Shown piece by piece: positions 42,522 through 51,143 of a stretch of 64,000 bases of DNA. Source of the stretch: JAITWN01 sp050486285. GTDB lineage: Bacteria; Pseudomonadota; Gammaproteobacteria; SZUA-140. Made by a program: the position numbers and the translations under genes. The notes beneath the pieces are model-generated. The model was not told where the DNA came from. It searched no databases and was given only the letters and a program-made list of their open reading frames with translations. Numbering within the stretch: the first letter of the stretch is position 1; the number at the start of each line of letters is the position of its first letter. The stretch lies in assembly GCA_050486285.1 (NCBI GenBank), contig JBJHCZ010000013.1, positions 1 to 64,000 on the forward strand, given 5' to 3'.

Positions 42522-43847
42522 CTAGAGGATATAGCGGGTCAGGTCTTCGTTCTCGAGCAGCTTGCCGAGGTGTTGGTTGACGTACCCGGCGTCGATCGTG
42601 ACCTGCTGGCCAGGATGGTCCGAGGCATCGAAGGACAGCGTCTCCATGACCCGCTCCATGACGGTATGCAGTCGCCGCGCGCCGATGTTCTCGGCGGTCT
42701 CATTGACGTGCCAGGCGATCTCGGCGATGCGCGCGATGCCATCCTTGGTGAAGCCGATGTCGACGTTCTCGGTCGCCATCAGCGCCCGGTATTGCTCGGT
42801 CAGCGAGGCGTCGGGTTCGGTCAGGATGCAGACGAAGTCCCCGACGGTCAGCGCGTTCAGCTCGACGCGGATCGGCAGGCGGCCCTGCAGTTCCGGGATC
42901 AGATCCGACGGCTTGCTGAGATGGAACGCGCCGGAGGCGATGAACAGGATGTGATCGCTCTTGACCATGCCGAACTTGGTGCTGACGGTGCAGCCCTCGA
43001 CCAGCGGCAGCAGGTCGCGCTGCACGCCCTCGCGGGAGACATCGGGGCCGCCGGCGAGGCTGTCGGAGCGGCGCGTGATCTTGTCGATTTCGTCGAGGAA
43101 CACGATGCCGTTCTGCTCGACGTTCTCGAGCGCGCGCGTCTTGATGTCCTCCTCGTTGATGAGCTTGCCGGCCTCCTCATCGGTCAGCAGCTTGAAGGCC
43201 TGCTTGATCGGCAGCTTGCGCTTGCGCGTGCGCTGGCCGGCGAGGTTCTGGAACATGCTCTGCAACTGGCCGCTCATCTCCTCCATGCCGGGCGGGGCCA
43301 TGATCTCGACGCCGACCGGGCTGATGCTCAGTTCGACCTCGATCTCCTTGTCATCGAGTTCCCGCTCGCGCAGCTTCTTGCGGAATTTCTGCCGCGTCGC
43401 GCCTTCATCGGGCGCGGGCTCGCGGCCGCGCGCCGGCGGCAGCAGGATGTCGAGGATGCGATCCTCGGCGAGGTCCTCGGCCTGGCGCCTGACCTTCTTC
43501 ATCTCCTGCTCACGGGTCATCTTCAGCGAGATGTCGGCGAGGTCGCGGATGATCGACTCGACGTCGCGGCCGACATAGCCGACCTCGGTGAACTTGCTGG
43601 CCTCGACCTTGAGGAACGGGGCGTTGACGAGTTTGGCGACGCGGCGCGCGATCTCGGTCTTGCCGACGCCGGTCGGCCCGATCATCAGGATGTTCTTCGG
43701 TGTGATCTCGTGGCGCATCGGCGGCAGGGTCTGCTGCCGGCGCCAGCGATTGCGCAGCGCGATCGCGACCGCGCGCTTCGCGGCGGCCTGGCCGACGATG
43801 TGCTTGTCCAGTTCCTGGACGATCTCACGCGGGGTCATTTCCGACAT
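42522..43847 (-). CDS. hslU: ATP-dependent protease ATPase subunit HslU
   Basis: The 441-residue AAA+ unfoldase has MTPREIVQELDKHIVGQAAA, Walker A NILMIGPTGVGKTEIARRVA, the pore motif EVGYVGRDVESIIRDL, an I-domain (about 110-240), Walker B GIVFLDEIDKITRRSD and sensor GRLPIRVELNALTVGDFVCI. With HslV it forms the HslVU heat-shock protease. The start ATG 43845-43847 shares one base with the hslV stop, so the two are translationally coupled. Confidence 0.96.
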   Translation of the reverse strand: MSEMTPREIVQELDKHIVGQAAAKRAVAIALRNRWRRQQTLPPMRHEITPKNILMIGPTGVGKTEIARRVAKLVNAPFLKVEASKFTEVGYVGRDVESIIRDLADISLKMTREQEMKKVRRQAEDLAEDRILDILLPPARGREPAPDEGATRQKFRKKLRERELDDKEIEVELSISPVGVEIMAPPGMEEMSGQLQSMFQNLAGQRTRKRKLPIKQAFKLLTDEEAGKLINEEDIKTRALENVEQNGIVFLDEIDKITRRSDSLAGGPDVSREGVQRDLLPLVEGCTVSTKFGMVKSDHILFIASGAFHLSKPSDLIPELQGRLPIRVELNALTVGDFVCILTEPDASLTEQYRALMATENVDIGFTKDGIARIAEIAWHVNETAENIGARRLHTVMERVMETLSFDASDHPGQQVTIDAGYVNQHLGKLLENEDLTRYIL

Positions 43848-44407
43848 CAGCGCGCTTCCTGTCCGGCGTCTTCCGCCAGTTCCTCGATCGCGAGCTGGTG
43901 GTTCGTGAAGACGCAGATGTCGGCGGCGATGCCGAGGGCCTTCTCGACGATCTCGCGGGCGCCGAGTTCGGTGTTCTCGATCAGCGCGCGCGCGGCGGCC
44001 TGGGCATAGGGACCGCCGGAGCCGATCGCCATCAGGTCGTGCTCCGGCTCGATGACGTCGCCGTTGCCGGAGATGATCAGCGAGTCGTTCAGGTCGGCGA
44101 CGACCAGCAGGGCCTCCAGACGGCGCAGGATACGGTCGGTGCGCCAGTCCTTCGCGAGTTCGACCGCGGAGCGGACGAGGTTGCCGGAGTGCTTCTCGAG
44201 CTTGCTCTCGAATCGCTCGAACAGCGTGAAGGCATCGGCGGTGCCGCCGGCAAAGCCGGCGAGGACGCGACCGCTGTAGAGGCGGCGCACCTTGCGGGCG
44301 TTGCCCTTCATGACCGTATTGCCCATTGAGACCTGGCCGTCGCCGCCGATGACGACGCGGCCGTTGCGCCGGACCGAGAGGATCGTGGTGCCCCGGAATT
44401 GCTCCAA
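43847..44407 (-). CDS. hslV: ATP-dependent protease peptidase subunit HslV
   Basis: The 186-residue product reads (M/L)EQFRGTTILSVRRNGRVV and GGDGQVSMGNTVMKGNARKV, then GFAGGTADAFTLFERFESKL and GSGGPYAQAAARALIE, the full proteasome-like HslV. The catalytic Thr is the first of TT after EQFRG, so a short propeptide is removed. I choose the TTG at 44407 because AAGGAG lies 8 bp upstream and HslV proteins start MEQFRGTT; an ATG at 44443 would add 12 residues without a ribosome site. It is preceded by xerC with a 46-bp gap. Confidence 0.93.
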   Translation of the reverse strand: MEQFRGTTILSVRRNGRVVIGGDGQVSMGNTVMKGNARKVRRLYSGRVLAGFAGGTADAFTLFERFESKLEKHSGNLVRSAVELAKDWRTDRILRRLEALLVVADLNDSLIISGNGDVIEPEHDLMAIGSGGPYAQAAARALIENTELGAREIVEKALGIAADICVFTNHQLAIEELAEDAGQEAR

Positions 44408-44453
44408 AATCAGGCTCCTTGCCGAGGGAAGTGGACCTGCCATTGTACACCAA

Positions 44454-45350
44454 CTATTTGCGGCGGGCGCGGGGGTGGGCGCTGTCGTAGACCTTCGCGA
44501 GGTGCTGGAAGTCGAGGTGGGTGTAGATCTGGGTCGTCGAGATGTCGGCGTGGCCGAGGAGTTCCTGCACGGCGCGCAGGTCGCCGCTGGATTCAAGCAG
44601 GTGGCTGGCGAAGGAGTGGCGCAGCATGTGCGGGTGGACGCGCAGGTCGATGCCGCGGCGGCGGGCCCAGGCGTCGATGCGTTGCTGCACGCTGCGCGGA
44701 CCCAGGCGGCGGCCGTGGCGGCCGAGGAACAGCGCGGTCTCGGCCGGCGGACGGATCGCGCGGCCTTGTTCGATCCACAGGCGCAGGGCATCGCGGGCAT
44801 GGCGGCCGATCGGGACGCGGCGGGTCTTGCCGCCCTTGCCGGTGACGGTAACGATGCCGTCGGCCAGGTCGACGTCGGGGAGGTCGAGCGCGACGAGTTC
44901 GGAGAGGCGCAGGCCGGACGAGTAGATCAGTTCCATGATGGCCCGGTCACGCCTGGCGAGCAGGTCATCGCCGGCATCGCCGTCGAGCAGTCGGGCGGTC
45001 TGGTCGACATCGAGCGCGGCGGGCAATGCGCGGCGCGCCTTCGGCGGCCGCACGCCGTGGGCCGGGTTGTGGCTGAGCGTGCCGTCACGGACATGGAAGT
45101 CGAAGAACGCGCGCAGCGCGGACAGGCGACGCTGCAGGCTGCGGCCGCCGAGGCCGCGGCGATGCTGGCTCGCGACCCAGGCGCGGACCAGATGGACGTT
45201 CAGCTTGCGCCAGTCGGCCTGGCCTTCATCGCGGCACCAGGCCATCAGGTGTTCGAGGTCGCGGCGATACGCGGCGCCGGTATGCGGCGACAGGCGGCGC
45301 TCGACGCGGAGATGACTGAGGAAGCGGTCGATCGCGGCCGCGAAGTCCAT
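44454..45350 (-). CDS. xerC: Tyrosine recombinase XerC
   Basis: The 298-residue protein has a SAM-like N-domain (DRFLSHLRVERRLSPHTGAA) and the catalytic domain: Arg in LIYSSGLRLSELVALDLPDV, Lys in VTGKGGKTRRVPIG, His-x-x-Arg in HPHMLRHSFASHLLESSGDL, His in LGHADISTTQ and the Tyr nucleophile in IYTHLDFQHLAKVYDSAHPR. It resolves chromosome dimers at dif with XerD. It follows DUF484 with a 1-base stop/start overlap, in the dapF-DUF484-xerC order shared with E. coli. Confidence 0.95.
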   Translation of the reverse strand: MDFAAAIDRFLSHLRVERRLSPHTGAAYRRDLEHLMAWCRDEGQADWRKLNVHLVRAWVASQHRRGLGGRSLQRRLSALRAFFDFHVRDGTLSHNPAHGVRPPKARRALPAALDVDQTARLLDGDAGDDLLARRDRAIMELIYSSGLRLSELVALDLPDVDLADGIVTVTGKGGKTRRVPIGRHARDALRLWIEQGRAIRPPAETALFLGRHGRRLGPRSVQQRIDAWARRRGIDLRVHPHMLRHSFASHLLESSGDLRAVQELLGHADISTTQIYTHLDFQHLAKVYDSAHPRARRK

Positions 45351-46093
45351 CAGGCGGGGGCGGTCGCGAGCGACGGCGCCAGTCGGCGTCCGATCAGTTC
45401 GCCAAGATATCTGAGATAGGTCGTGCCCATTTCGGGGTTGAAGCGCTCGTCGCTGGCGCTGCCGATCGCCAGCAGTCCGAGCGGGCGCCGGGTCTTGTCG
45501 GCGGTGGTCAGCGGCAGCAGCGCGGCCGAGGCGATGTCGGCCGCGCTGCAGCCGAACAGCGTCGTCAGGCGCTCGCGGTCGAGTTTGCCGCAGACCGGCT
45601 TGCCGCCGTCGAGCATGCCGCGCAGATGCCGGCGCACATCGTCGTCGGCGACGACCTCGACGTGCAGGAACTCGCGCGAACGCAGTCCGCCATCCGATTC
45701 CTGCAGGTCGGCGAACAACACCAGCGTCGCGGCATCGGCCTGGAAGTCCTTGCGCAGGCAGTTTTCGAGCGCGTCGAGGATGTGCTCGGCATCGCGGCTG
45801 TCGAGCAGCCGCAGCGTCAGTTGCTGGAGCCTGGCAATCAGCTCGTCGTTGGTGCGCGCGATCTGCACCAGCCCCTGCAGCTGACGGCGATAGTTGCGGT
45901 TCTGCTCGCGCAGCAGCGCGACCTGGCGCTCGATCAGCGATATCGCCGTGCCGGAGCGGTGCGGCAGCGTGATCCGCGCGAGCAATTCGTCGCGTTCGAG
46001 GAAGAACTCGGGATGGTTCGCGAGATAGTCGGCAATGCTCTCGGCGCTCGGGGCGCGGGCCTCGGCCGTGTCGGGTTTGTTCGGAGGCGTCAT
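45350..46093 (-). CDS. DUF484 family protein
   Basis: The 247-residue protein begins MTPPNKPDTAEARAPSAESI and then has the DUF484 signature IADYLANHPEFFLERDELLA with RITLPHRSGTAISLIERQVA, a coiled-coil linker and a GAF-like domain (residues about 85-245). Function is unknown; its conserved position between dapF and xerC (YigA in E. coli) is the main clue. The ATG at 46093 overlaps the dapF stop by 4 bp. Confidence 0.9.
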   Translation of the reverse strand: MTPPNKPDTAEARAPSAESIADYLANHPEFFLERDELLARITLPHRSGTAISLIERQVALLREQNRNYRRQLQGLVQIARTNDELIARLQQLTLRLLDSRDAEHILDALENCLRKDFQADAATLVLFADLQESDGGLRSREFLHVEVVADDDVRRHLRGMLDGGKPVCGKLDRERLTTLFGCSAADIASAALLPLTTADKTRRPLGLLAIGSASDERFNPEMGTTYLRYLGELIGRRLAPSLATAPA

Positions 46094-46923
46094 GGGTCTA
46101 TGGTTCCTTCGAATACATGGGCCGCGGGCCCGGTCATCAGGATCGGCTTGCCTTCCTCGCCGGACCATTGTATCAGCAGACGCCCGCCGGGCAGCTCGAC
46201 CAGCACGCGTTCGTCGAGCAGGCCGCGCTGGCGGCCGACGGCGACCGCGGCGCAGGCGCCGCTGCCGCAGGCCAGCGTCTCGCCGCTGCCGCGCTCGAAC
46301 ACGCGCAGGCGGACGTTATTGCGGTCGATGATCTCGAGGAAGCCGGCGTTCGCGCGCTGCGGGAAGCGCACATGGCGCTCGATCTTCGGGCCGAGACGCG
46401 CGACCGGGGCCTGGCAGACATCGTCGACGATGACGACCGCATGCGGGTTGCCGATCGACACGACGCCGATCTCGACGGTCTCGCCGTCGACGTCGAGCCG
46501 GTACGTGCTCTCCGGGCCGTCGGCGATGAACGGCACGACGCCGGGATCGAAACGCGGCGAGGCCATCTCGACGGTGACGAGTCCGCCGTCCTCCATCCGC
46601 GTGCGCAGCAGGCCGCCGCGGGTCTCGAGCACCGGCGCGTCCTTGTCGGTCAGCCCCTTCGCGCGAATGAAATGCACGAAGCAGCGCGCGCCGTTGCCGC
46701 AGGTCTCCGCCTCGCTGCCGTCGGCGTTGTAGATCCGGTAATAGAAGTCCGCTGCCTCGTCCCGTGCCGGTTCGACGACCAGCAACTGGTCGCAGCCGAT
46801 GCCGAAATGGCGGTCGGTGATCAGACGGATCTGTTCCGGGGTCAGGGAGAGCGGGTGGGTGTAGCCGTCGATCACGACAAAGTCGTTGCCGAGGCCGTGC
46901 ATCTTGCTGAAAGAAATGGGCAT
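46090..46923 (-). CDS. dapF: Diaminopimelate epimerase
   Basis: The 277-residue enzyme converts LL-DAP to meso-DAP for lysine and peptidoglycan. It starts MPISFSKMHGLGNDFVVIDG, and its two catalytic Cys are in ETCGNGARCFVHFIRAKGLT and ETLACGSGACAAVAVGRQRG. It leads the long minus-strand run toward ubiB. The patatin gene ends 48 bp upstream. Confidence 0.96.
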   Translation of the reverse strand: MPISFSKMHGLGNDFVVIDGYTHPLSLTPEQIRLITDRHFGIGCDQLLVVEPARDEAADFYYRIYNADGSEAETCGNGARCFVHFIRAKGLTDKDAPVLETRGGLLRTRMEDGGLVTVEMASPRFDPGVVPFIADGPESTYRLDVDGETVEIGVVSIGNPHAVVIVDDVCQAPVARLGPKIERHVRFPQRANAGFLEIIDRNNVRLRVFERGSGETLACGSGACAAVAVGRQRGLLDERVLVELPGGRLLIQWSGEEGKPILMTGPAAHVFEGTIDP

Positions 46924-46971
46924 GCCTGTTTCCGCGTGCGTTGCGGAATCAGTATAGCAAGGCGCGGGCGT

Positions 46972-48165
46972 TCAGGGCATCCGTGACCGTTCGGTGGCGC
47001 GGTCGGGGTTGGGGTCGAGCAGATACAGGATCTCGTCGCGCTGGCGCATCGCATCGTGATAGCCGAGCGAGATCAGGGCGCGGGTAAAGGTCTTCTCGAA
47101 CAGCAGGTAGCTCAGCAGCGTCGAGCCGTTGCCGCGCAGGCCGCCGACGCCCTTGAGCAGGTAGCGCAGCGCGCGCGGCAGTTGATGGGCGTGGCCTTCG
47201 GCGATCTCGTCGATGCTGCGGCTCGGCGTGATCGTCAGCACCTCGACCGGGCGCAGCGTGATGCCGCCCTGGACCAGGCGGCGGCCGGGGATCAGGCTGA
47301 TCGTCCGGTTGATGCGCTCGAGGCGCTCGAGGTCGGTATCGAGGCTGTCGAGGAAGATGCTGCTGAGGATGTGCCCGGAGACCTGGGCGAGGGTCGGGTA
47401 TTCGGCCTCGGTCGGCGCCGGCGTCTCGTGATTGTTGCGGCGGCGGATACCGACGACCAGCAGGCGCTCGGCGCCGAGGTGCAACGCCGAACTCAGCGGC
47501 GCGATCTGGCGGATCGAGCCGTCGCCGTAGTATTCGTTGCCGAGCTTCACCGCCGGGAAGATCAGCGGGATCGCCGACGAGGCCAGCAGGTGATCGATCG
47601 TGATCGTCTCGGGCCGGCCGACGCGTCGCTCGCGTCCCCATTGCCCGATCGACTCGTGTCCCTGGTAGAACGTCACCGAATAGCCGCTGCGATAGCTCGA
47701 TGCGGTGACGCCGAGCGCGTGCAGATGGCCGCCGTCAATCATCTCGCGGATCTTCTCGACCGGCAGCGAGCGTTCCAGCAGCGGCCGGATAGGCTCGCGG
47801 TCGAGCAGCGCATGCGGATTGTACTTGCCGAGGCCGCCGAGCATCATCGCGAGCATCCAGTGGACGCCGTTCTTCATGACGCCGAGCGCGTCGGCGCGAA
47901 ACACCTGCTCGACATGGAAGTTCTTCCACACCCGGCTGATGCGCATGACGCCGCGGCGGAAGTGGTCGGCGTGGATCGCGAGCGCGGTCGCGTTGATCGA
48001 GCCGGCCGAGGTGCCGGTAATGACCTTGAACGGCGTCGGCGCATCCTTCGGCAGCAGCCGCGCCAGCGCGCGCAACACCCCGACCTGGTAGGCCGCGCGC
48101 GCCCCGCCGCCCGGCAGGACGAGGCCGATCTTCGGTTCCGGTGGGCTCCTGAAGCGCCAGATCAT
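46972..48165 (-). CDS. Patatin-like phospholipase
   Basis: The 397-residue protein has the oxyanion loop IGLVLPGGGARAAYQVGVLR, the nucleophile Ser in ITGTSAGSINATALAIHADH (GxSxG), and the catalytic Asp in NEYYGDGSIRQIAPLSSALH. These are the patatin Ser-Asp dyad. There is no signal peptide, so it is probably cytosolic or membrane-associated. Lipid acyl-hydrolase activity is inferred. The C-terminal 100 residues are helical and basic. The start is next to a damaged repeat area (48210 onward) separating it from the alkyltransferase-like gene. Confidence 0.9.
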   Translation of the reverse strand: MIWRFRSPPEPKIGLVLPGGGARAAYQVGVLRALARLLPKDAPTPFKVITGTSAGSINATALAIHADHFRRGVMRISRVWKNFHVEQVFRADALGVMKNGVHWMLAMMLGGLGKYNPHALLDREPIRPLLERSLPVEKIREMIDGGHLHALGVTASSYRSGYSVTFYQGHESIGQWGRERRVGRPETITIDHLLASSAIPLIFPAVKLGNEYYGDGSIRQIAPLSSALHLGAERLLVVGIRRRNNHETPAPTEAEYPTLAQVSGHILSSIFLDSLDTDLERLERINRTISLIPGRRLVQGGITLRPVEVLTITPSRSIDEIAEGHAHQLPRALRYLLKGVGGLRGNGSTLLSYLLFEKTFTRALISLGYHDAMRQRDEILYLLDPNPDRATERSRMP

Positions 48166-48209
48166 CGCAATCTCCCCGGCTGATACCCACTATATCGGCC
48201 AAGCCCGGC

Positions 48210-48305
48210 GGGGTCAGAGTAACATCATATATGGGGTCAGACTCGTTTGATCTCCAGTTTACCGGATCTTTCTGATGCTATTCGGGATCAAGCCAGTCTG
48301 ACCCT
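48210..48305. repeat. Dispersed inverted repeat, copy 4 (degraded, with an extra partial arm)
   Basis: GGGGTCAGACTCGTTTGATC (48233-48252) faces a degenerate right arm GATCAAGCCAGTCTGACCCT (48286-48305, 17 of 20 complementary). An extra partial arm GGGGTCAGAGT stands at 48210-48220. The right arm lies inside the C-terminal codons of the alkyltransferase-like gene. A further isolated fragment, GGGGTCAGA at 50167-50175, overlaps the exonuclease III stop. Confidence 0.72.
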
Positions 48306-48625
48306 TCTGATGCCGGCGCCCAGAGGTGCCGGGACAACGGAATCCGCCCGTCGACCCCGAAAACCACCCCTTCCTGCGCCAGCAGGTCGCGTTGTATGCC
48401 CTCGAACAGCGGGTCCGCGCGGGCGCTGATTTCGCCTCGCGCATTGACGACCCGGTGCCAGGGCACCTCGCGCCCGGCGGGCAGGGCGGCCAGCGCATAC
48501 CCGACCTGCCGCGCCTGTCCGGGCAGCCCCGCCAGGCGGGCGACTTGGCCGTAGGTCGATACCTGTCCGCGGGGGATCTGACTGACGATCGCGTAGATGC
48601 TTTCCCGGGTGGTGGACATGGGCAT
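48278..48625 (-). CDS. atl: Alkyltransferase-like protein (MGMT C-domain homologue)
   Basis: The 115-residue protein has the DNA-binding helix and active loop of O6-alkylguanine transferases (VSTYGQVARLAGLPGQARQV and VGYALAALPAGREVPWHRVV), but the Cys of PCHRV is replaced by Trp (PWHRVV). That is the mark of ATL proteins, which bind O6-alkylguanine and hand it to nucleotide excision repair instead of repairing it. The last eight residues (GSDWLDPE) and the stop are encoded by dispersed repeat copy 4, so its tail was altered by the insertion. The start may be MSTTRE (48619). Confidence 0.88.
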   Translation of the reverse strand: MPMSTTRESIYAIVSQIPRGQVSTYGQVARLAGLPGQARQVGYALAALPAGREVPWHRVVNARGEISARADPLFEGIQRDLLAQEGVVFGVDGRIPLSRHLWAPASEGSDWLDPE

Positions 48626-48633
48626 CCCCCTGG

Positions 48634-48655
48634 CCCCCTTCGCAGGCGAAGGGGG
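48634..48655. other. Perfect GC hairpin between ubiD and the ATL gene
   Basis: CCCCCTTCGC (48634-48643) pairs with GCGAAGGGGG (48646-48655) around two bases. It overlaps the ribosome-site region of the ATL gene on the minus strand, so it may limit ATL translation or act as a REP-like barrier. There is no U-run. Confidence 0.5.
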
Positions 48656-48668
48656 AACTGATACTCCG

Positions 48669-50144
48669 CTATTGCTTGTCAGGGATCCCGAGGGATTCCC
48701 AGAGTTCGTCGATTGTCCGCTTCACCTCCGCCGACATCTCGATCGGCGTCCCCCATTCCCGCTGCGTCTCCCCCGGCCACTTGTTCGTCGCATCGAAGCC
48801 GACCTTCGACCCCAGCCCCGACACCGGCGACGCAAAGTCGAGGTAGTCGATCGGCGTATTGTCGATGAACACCATGTCGCGGCGCGGGTCCATGCGCGTC
48901 GTCATCGCCCAGATCACGCTCTTCCAGTCGCGCACGTCGACGTCGTCGTCGGTGACGATGACGAACTTGGTGTACATGAACTGGCGCAGGAAGGACCACA
49001 CGCCGAGCATCACGCGCTTGGCGTGGCCGGGATACTGCTTGCGCATGCTGATGCAGGCGAGACGGTAGGAGCAGCCCTCCGGCGGCAGGTAGAAATCGGT
49101 GATCTCCGGGAACTGCTTCTGCAGGATCGGCACGAACACCTCGTTCAGTGCGACGCCAAGCACCGCCGGTTCGTCGGGCGGGCGGCCGGTGTAGGTGCTG
49201 TGATAGATCGGGTTCGCGCGATGGGTGATGCGGTCGATCGTGAATACCGGAAAGCGTTCGACCTCGTTGTAATAGCCGGTGTGGTCGCCGAACGGGCCTT
49301 CGTCGGCCATATCGTCGGGCGCGATATGGCCTTCGAGCACGAACTCGGCGCTGGCCGGCACGGTCAGGTCGCTGCCGATGCATTGCACGACCTCGGTCTT
49401 GCTGCCGCGCAACAGCGCGGCAAACGCGTATTCCGACAGCGTGTCCGGCACCGGCGTCACCGCGCCGAGGATCGTCGCCGGGTCGGCGCCGAGCGCGACC
49501 GCGACCGGGAACGGCTCGCCCGGGTGCGCGCGCTGCCAGTCGCGGAAGTCGAGCGCGCCGCCGCGATGCGCGAGCCAGCGCATGATGACACGGTTCCTGC
49601 CGATCACCTGCTGGCGATAGATGCCGAGATTCTGCCGCGGCTTGTCCGGGCCGCGGGTGACGACCAGCGCCCAGGTGATCAGCGGCCCCGCGTCGCCGGG
49701 CCAGCAGGTCTGGATCGGCAGCTTCGACAAGTCGACGTCGTCGCCCTCGATGACATGCTCCTGGCACGGCGCGCGCCTGACGACCTTCGGCACCATGTTC
49801 AGCACCTGCTTCAGCACCGGCAGCTTGTCCCAGGCATCGCGCAGTCCGCTCGGCGGATCGGGCGCGCGCAGATAGGCGAGCACCTGGCCGATCTCGCGCA
49901 AGGCCGACACCGAGTCCGCGCCCATGCCGTAGGCGACGCGCTCCGGCGTACCGAACAGGTTCGCGAGCACCGGGATGTCGTGTCCCTTCGGGTGCTCGAA
50001 CAGGATCGCCGGTCCGCCCTGGCGCAGCACGCGATCGCAGATCTCGGTCATTTCGAGATCCGGGCTGACCTCGGCCTTCACGCGTACGAGTTCGCCGCGC
50101 TGTTCGAGCGCCGCGATGAAGTCGCGCAGGTCCTGGTATTTCAT
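48669..50144 (-). CDS. ubiD: UbiD family 4-hydroxy-3-polyprenylbenzoate decarboxylase
   Basis: The 491-residue prenylated-FMN-dependent decarboxylase starts MKYQDLRDFIAALEQRGELV. It shows EICDRVLRQGGPAILFEHPK, the domain-2 region IGRNRVIMRWLAHRGGALDF, metal/prFMN region APDDMADEGPFGDHTGYYNE with the catalytic Glu, and WAMTTRMDPRRDMVFIDNTP near the end. It decarboxylates the ubiquinone precursor. The prenyltransferase UbiX is not in the window. It lies 26 bp after exonuclease III on the same strand. Confidence 0.95.
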   Translation of the reverse strand: MKYQDLRDFIAALEQRGELVRVKAEVSPDLEMTEICDRVLRQGGPAILFEHPKGHDIPVLANLFGTPERVAYGMGADSVSALREIGQVLAYLRAPDPPSGLRDAWDKLPVLKQVLNMVPKVVRRAPCQEHVIEGDDVDLSKLPIQTCWPGDAGPLITWALVVTRGPDKPRQNLGIYRQQVIGRNRVIMRWLAHRGGALDFRDWQRAHPGEPFPVAVALGADPATILGAVTPVPDTLSEYAFAALLRGSKTEVVQCIGSDLTVPASAEFVLEGHIAPDDMADEGPFGDHTGYYNEVERFPVFTIDRITHRANPIYHSTYTGRPPDEPAVLGVALNEVFVPILQKQFPEITDFYLPPEGCSYRLACISMRKQYPGHAKRVMLGVWSFLRQFMYTKFVIVTDDDVDVRDWKSVIWAMTTRMDPRRDMVFIDNTPIDYLDFASPVSGLGSKVGFDATNKWPGETQREWGTPIEMSAEVKRTIDELWESLGIPDKQ

Positions 50145-50170
50145 CGCCGCTCCTCAATAATAATTCGGGG

Positions 50171-50938
50171 TCAGATGAAAAATTCCGCGACGACCGGCGT
50201 GTGGTCCGACGGCCGCTCCCAGCCGCGCGGGGCCTTGTCGATGGCGGCGTCCTTGATCAGGGTGCAGAGGTCCCGGCTCGCGAGGACATGGTCGATGCGC
50301 AGGCCGATGTTGCGCTTGAAGCCGTTCATCCGGTAGTCCCACCAGCTGAATGCAGTCTCATCGGGATGCTGCAGGCGGAAGGTGTCGCACAGGCCAAGCT
50401 CGAGCAGGCGGCGAAAGGCCGCGCGCTCGGCCTCGCTGAACAGCACCTTGCCTTCCCAGGCCGCCGGATCGTGGACGTCGATCGGCTCGGGCGCGACATT
50501 GAAGTCGCCGAGCACGATAAATCGAGTATGCGCGCGCAGCTCGCTTTCGATATGCGCAGTGACCTTGTCGAGCCAGTCGAGCTTGTAGCGATACTTGTCG
50601 GAGCCGACGCTCTCGCCGTTCGGCACGTAGAGGTTCAGGATACGCACGCCGCCGATCGTCGCGCCGAGGATGCGGCGCTGCGGGTCGTCGAGTCCGGGGA
50701 TATCGCGAATCACCTCCGTCGCTTCACCCCTGCTCAGGATCGCGACGCCGTTGTAGGTCTTCTGCCCGGCAAAGACCGCCGAGTAACCGGCCGCGCGGAT
50801 CTCTTCGAGCGGGAACTGCTCGTCCTGCAGCTTGATCTCCTGGATCGCGAGCACGTCCGGTTGCGCGTCGGCGAGCCATTGCAGCACCTGCGGCAGCCGC
50901 ACCCGCAGCGAATTGACGTTCCAGCTCGCGACCCGCAT
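50171..50938 (-). CDS. xthA: Exodeoxyribonuclease III (AP endonuclease family)
   Basis: The 255-residue EEP-fold nuclease starts MRVASWNVNSLRVRLPQVLQ. It has the metal Glu in LAIQEIKLQDEQFPLEEIRA, FIVLGDFNVAPEPIDVHDPA, AFSWWDYRMNGFKRNIGLRI and the terminal DH in RIDHVLASRDLCTLIKDAAI with SDHTPVVAEF. It acts on abasic sites and 3' ends in base excision repair. Whether it is XthA or the ExoIII-like Nape/ExoA paralogue cannot be told by eye. Its stop TGA is within a partial repeat arm. Confidence 0.92.
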   Translation of the reverse strand: MRVASWNVNSLRVRLPQVLQWLADAQPDVLAIQEIKLQDEQFPLEEIRAAGYSAVFAGQKTYNGVAILSRGEATEVIRDIPGLDDPQRRILGATIGGVRILNLYVPNGESVGSDKYRYKLDWLDKVTAHIESELRAHTRFIVLGDFNVAPEPIDVHDPAAWEGKVLFSEAERAAFRRLLELGLCDTFRLQHPDETAFSWWDYRMNGFKRNIGLRIDHVLASRDLCTLIKDAAIDKAPRGWERPSDHTPVVAEFFI

Positions 50939-51143
50939 CTTGTACTTAAGCCTTTGTTTGGGTTTGATAACCGGGTACAGTAAGCGGCATTGTGGCCGAT
51001 AACCTCGACGGACCGCACAGTCGCTGTCACAGCGACCGGTTAAAGTGGCGGTTGGATTATCCGTGCGCCGTCGTCGCTGCCGGCATCACGGGATGATAGC
51101 ACTCCGCACCGGGGTTGCCGACCGGCGCGCTGGAGGCAACGAC

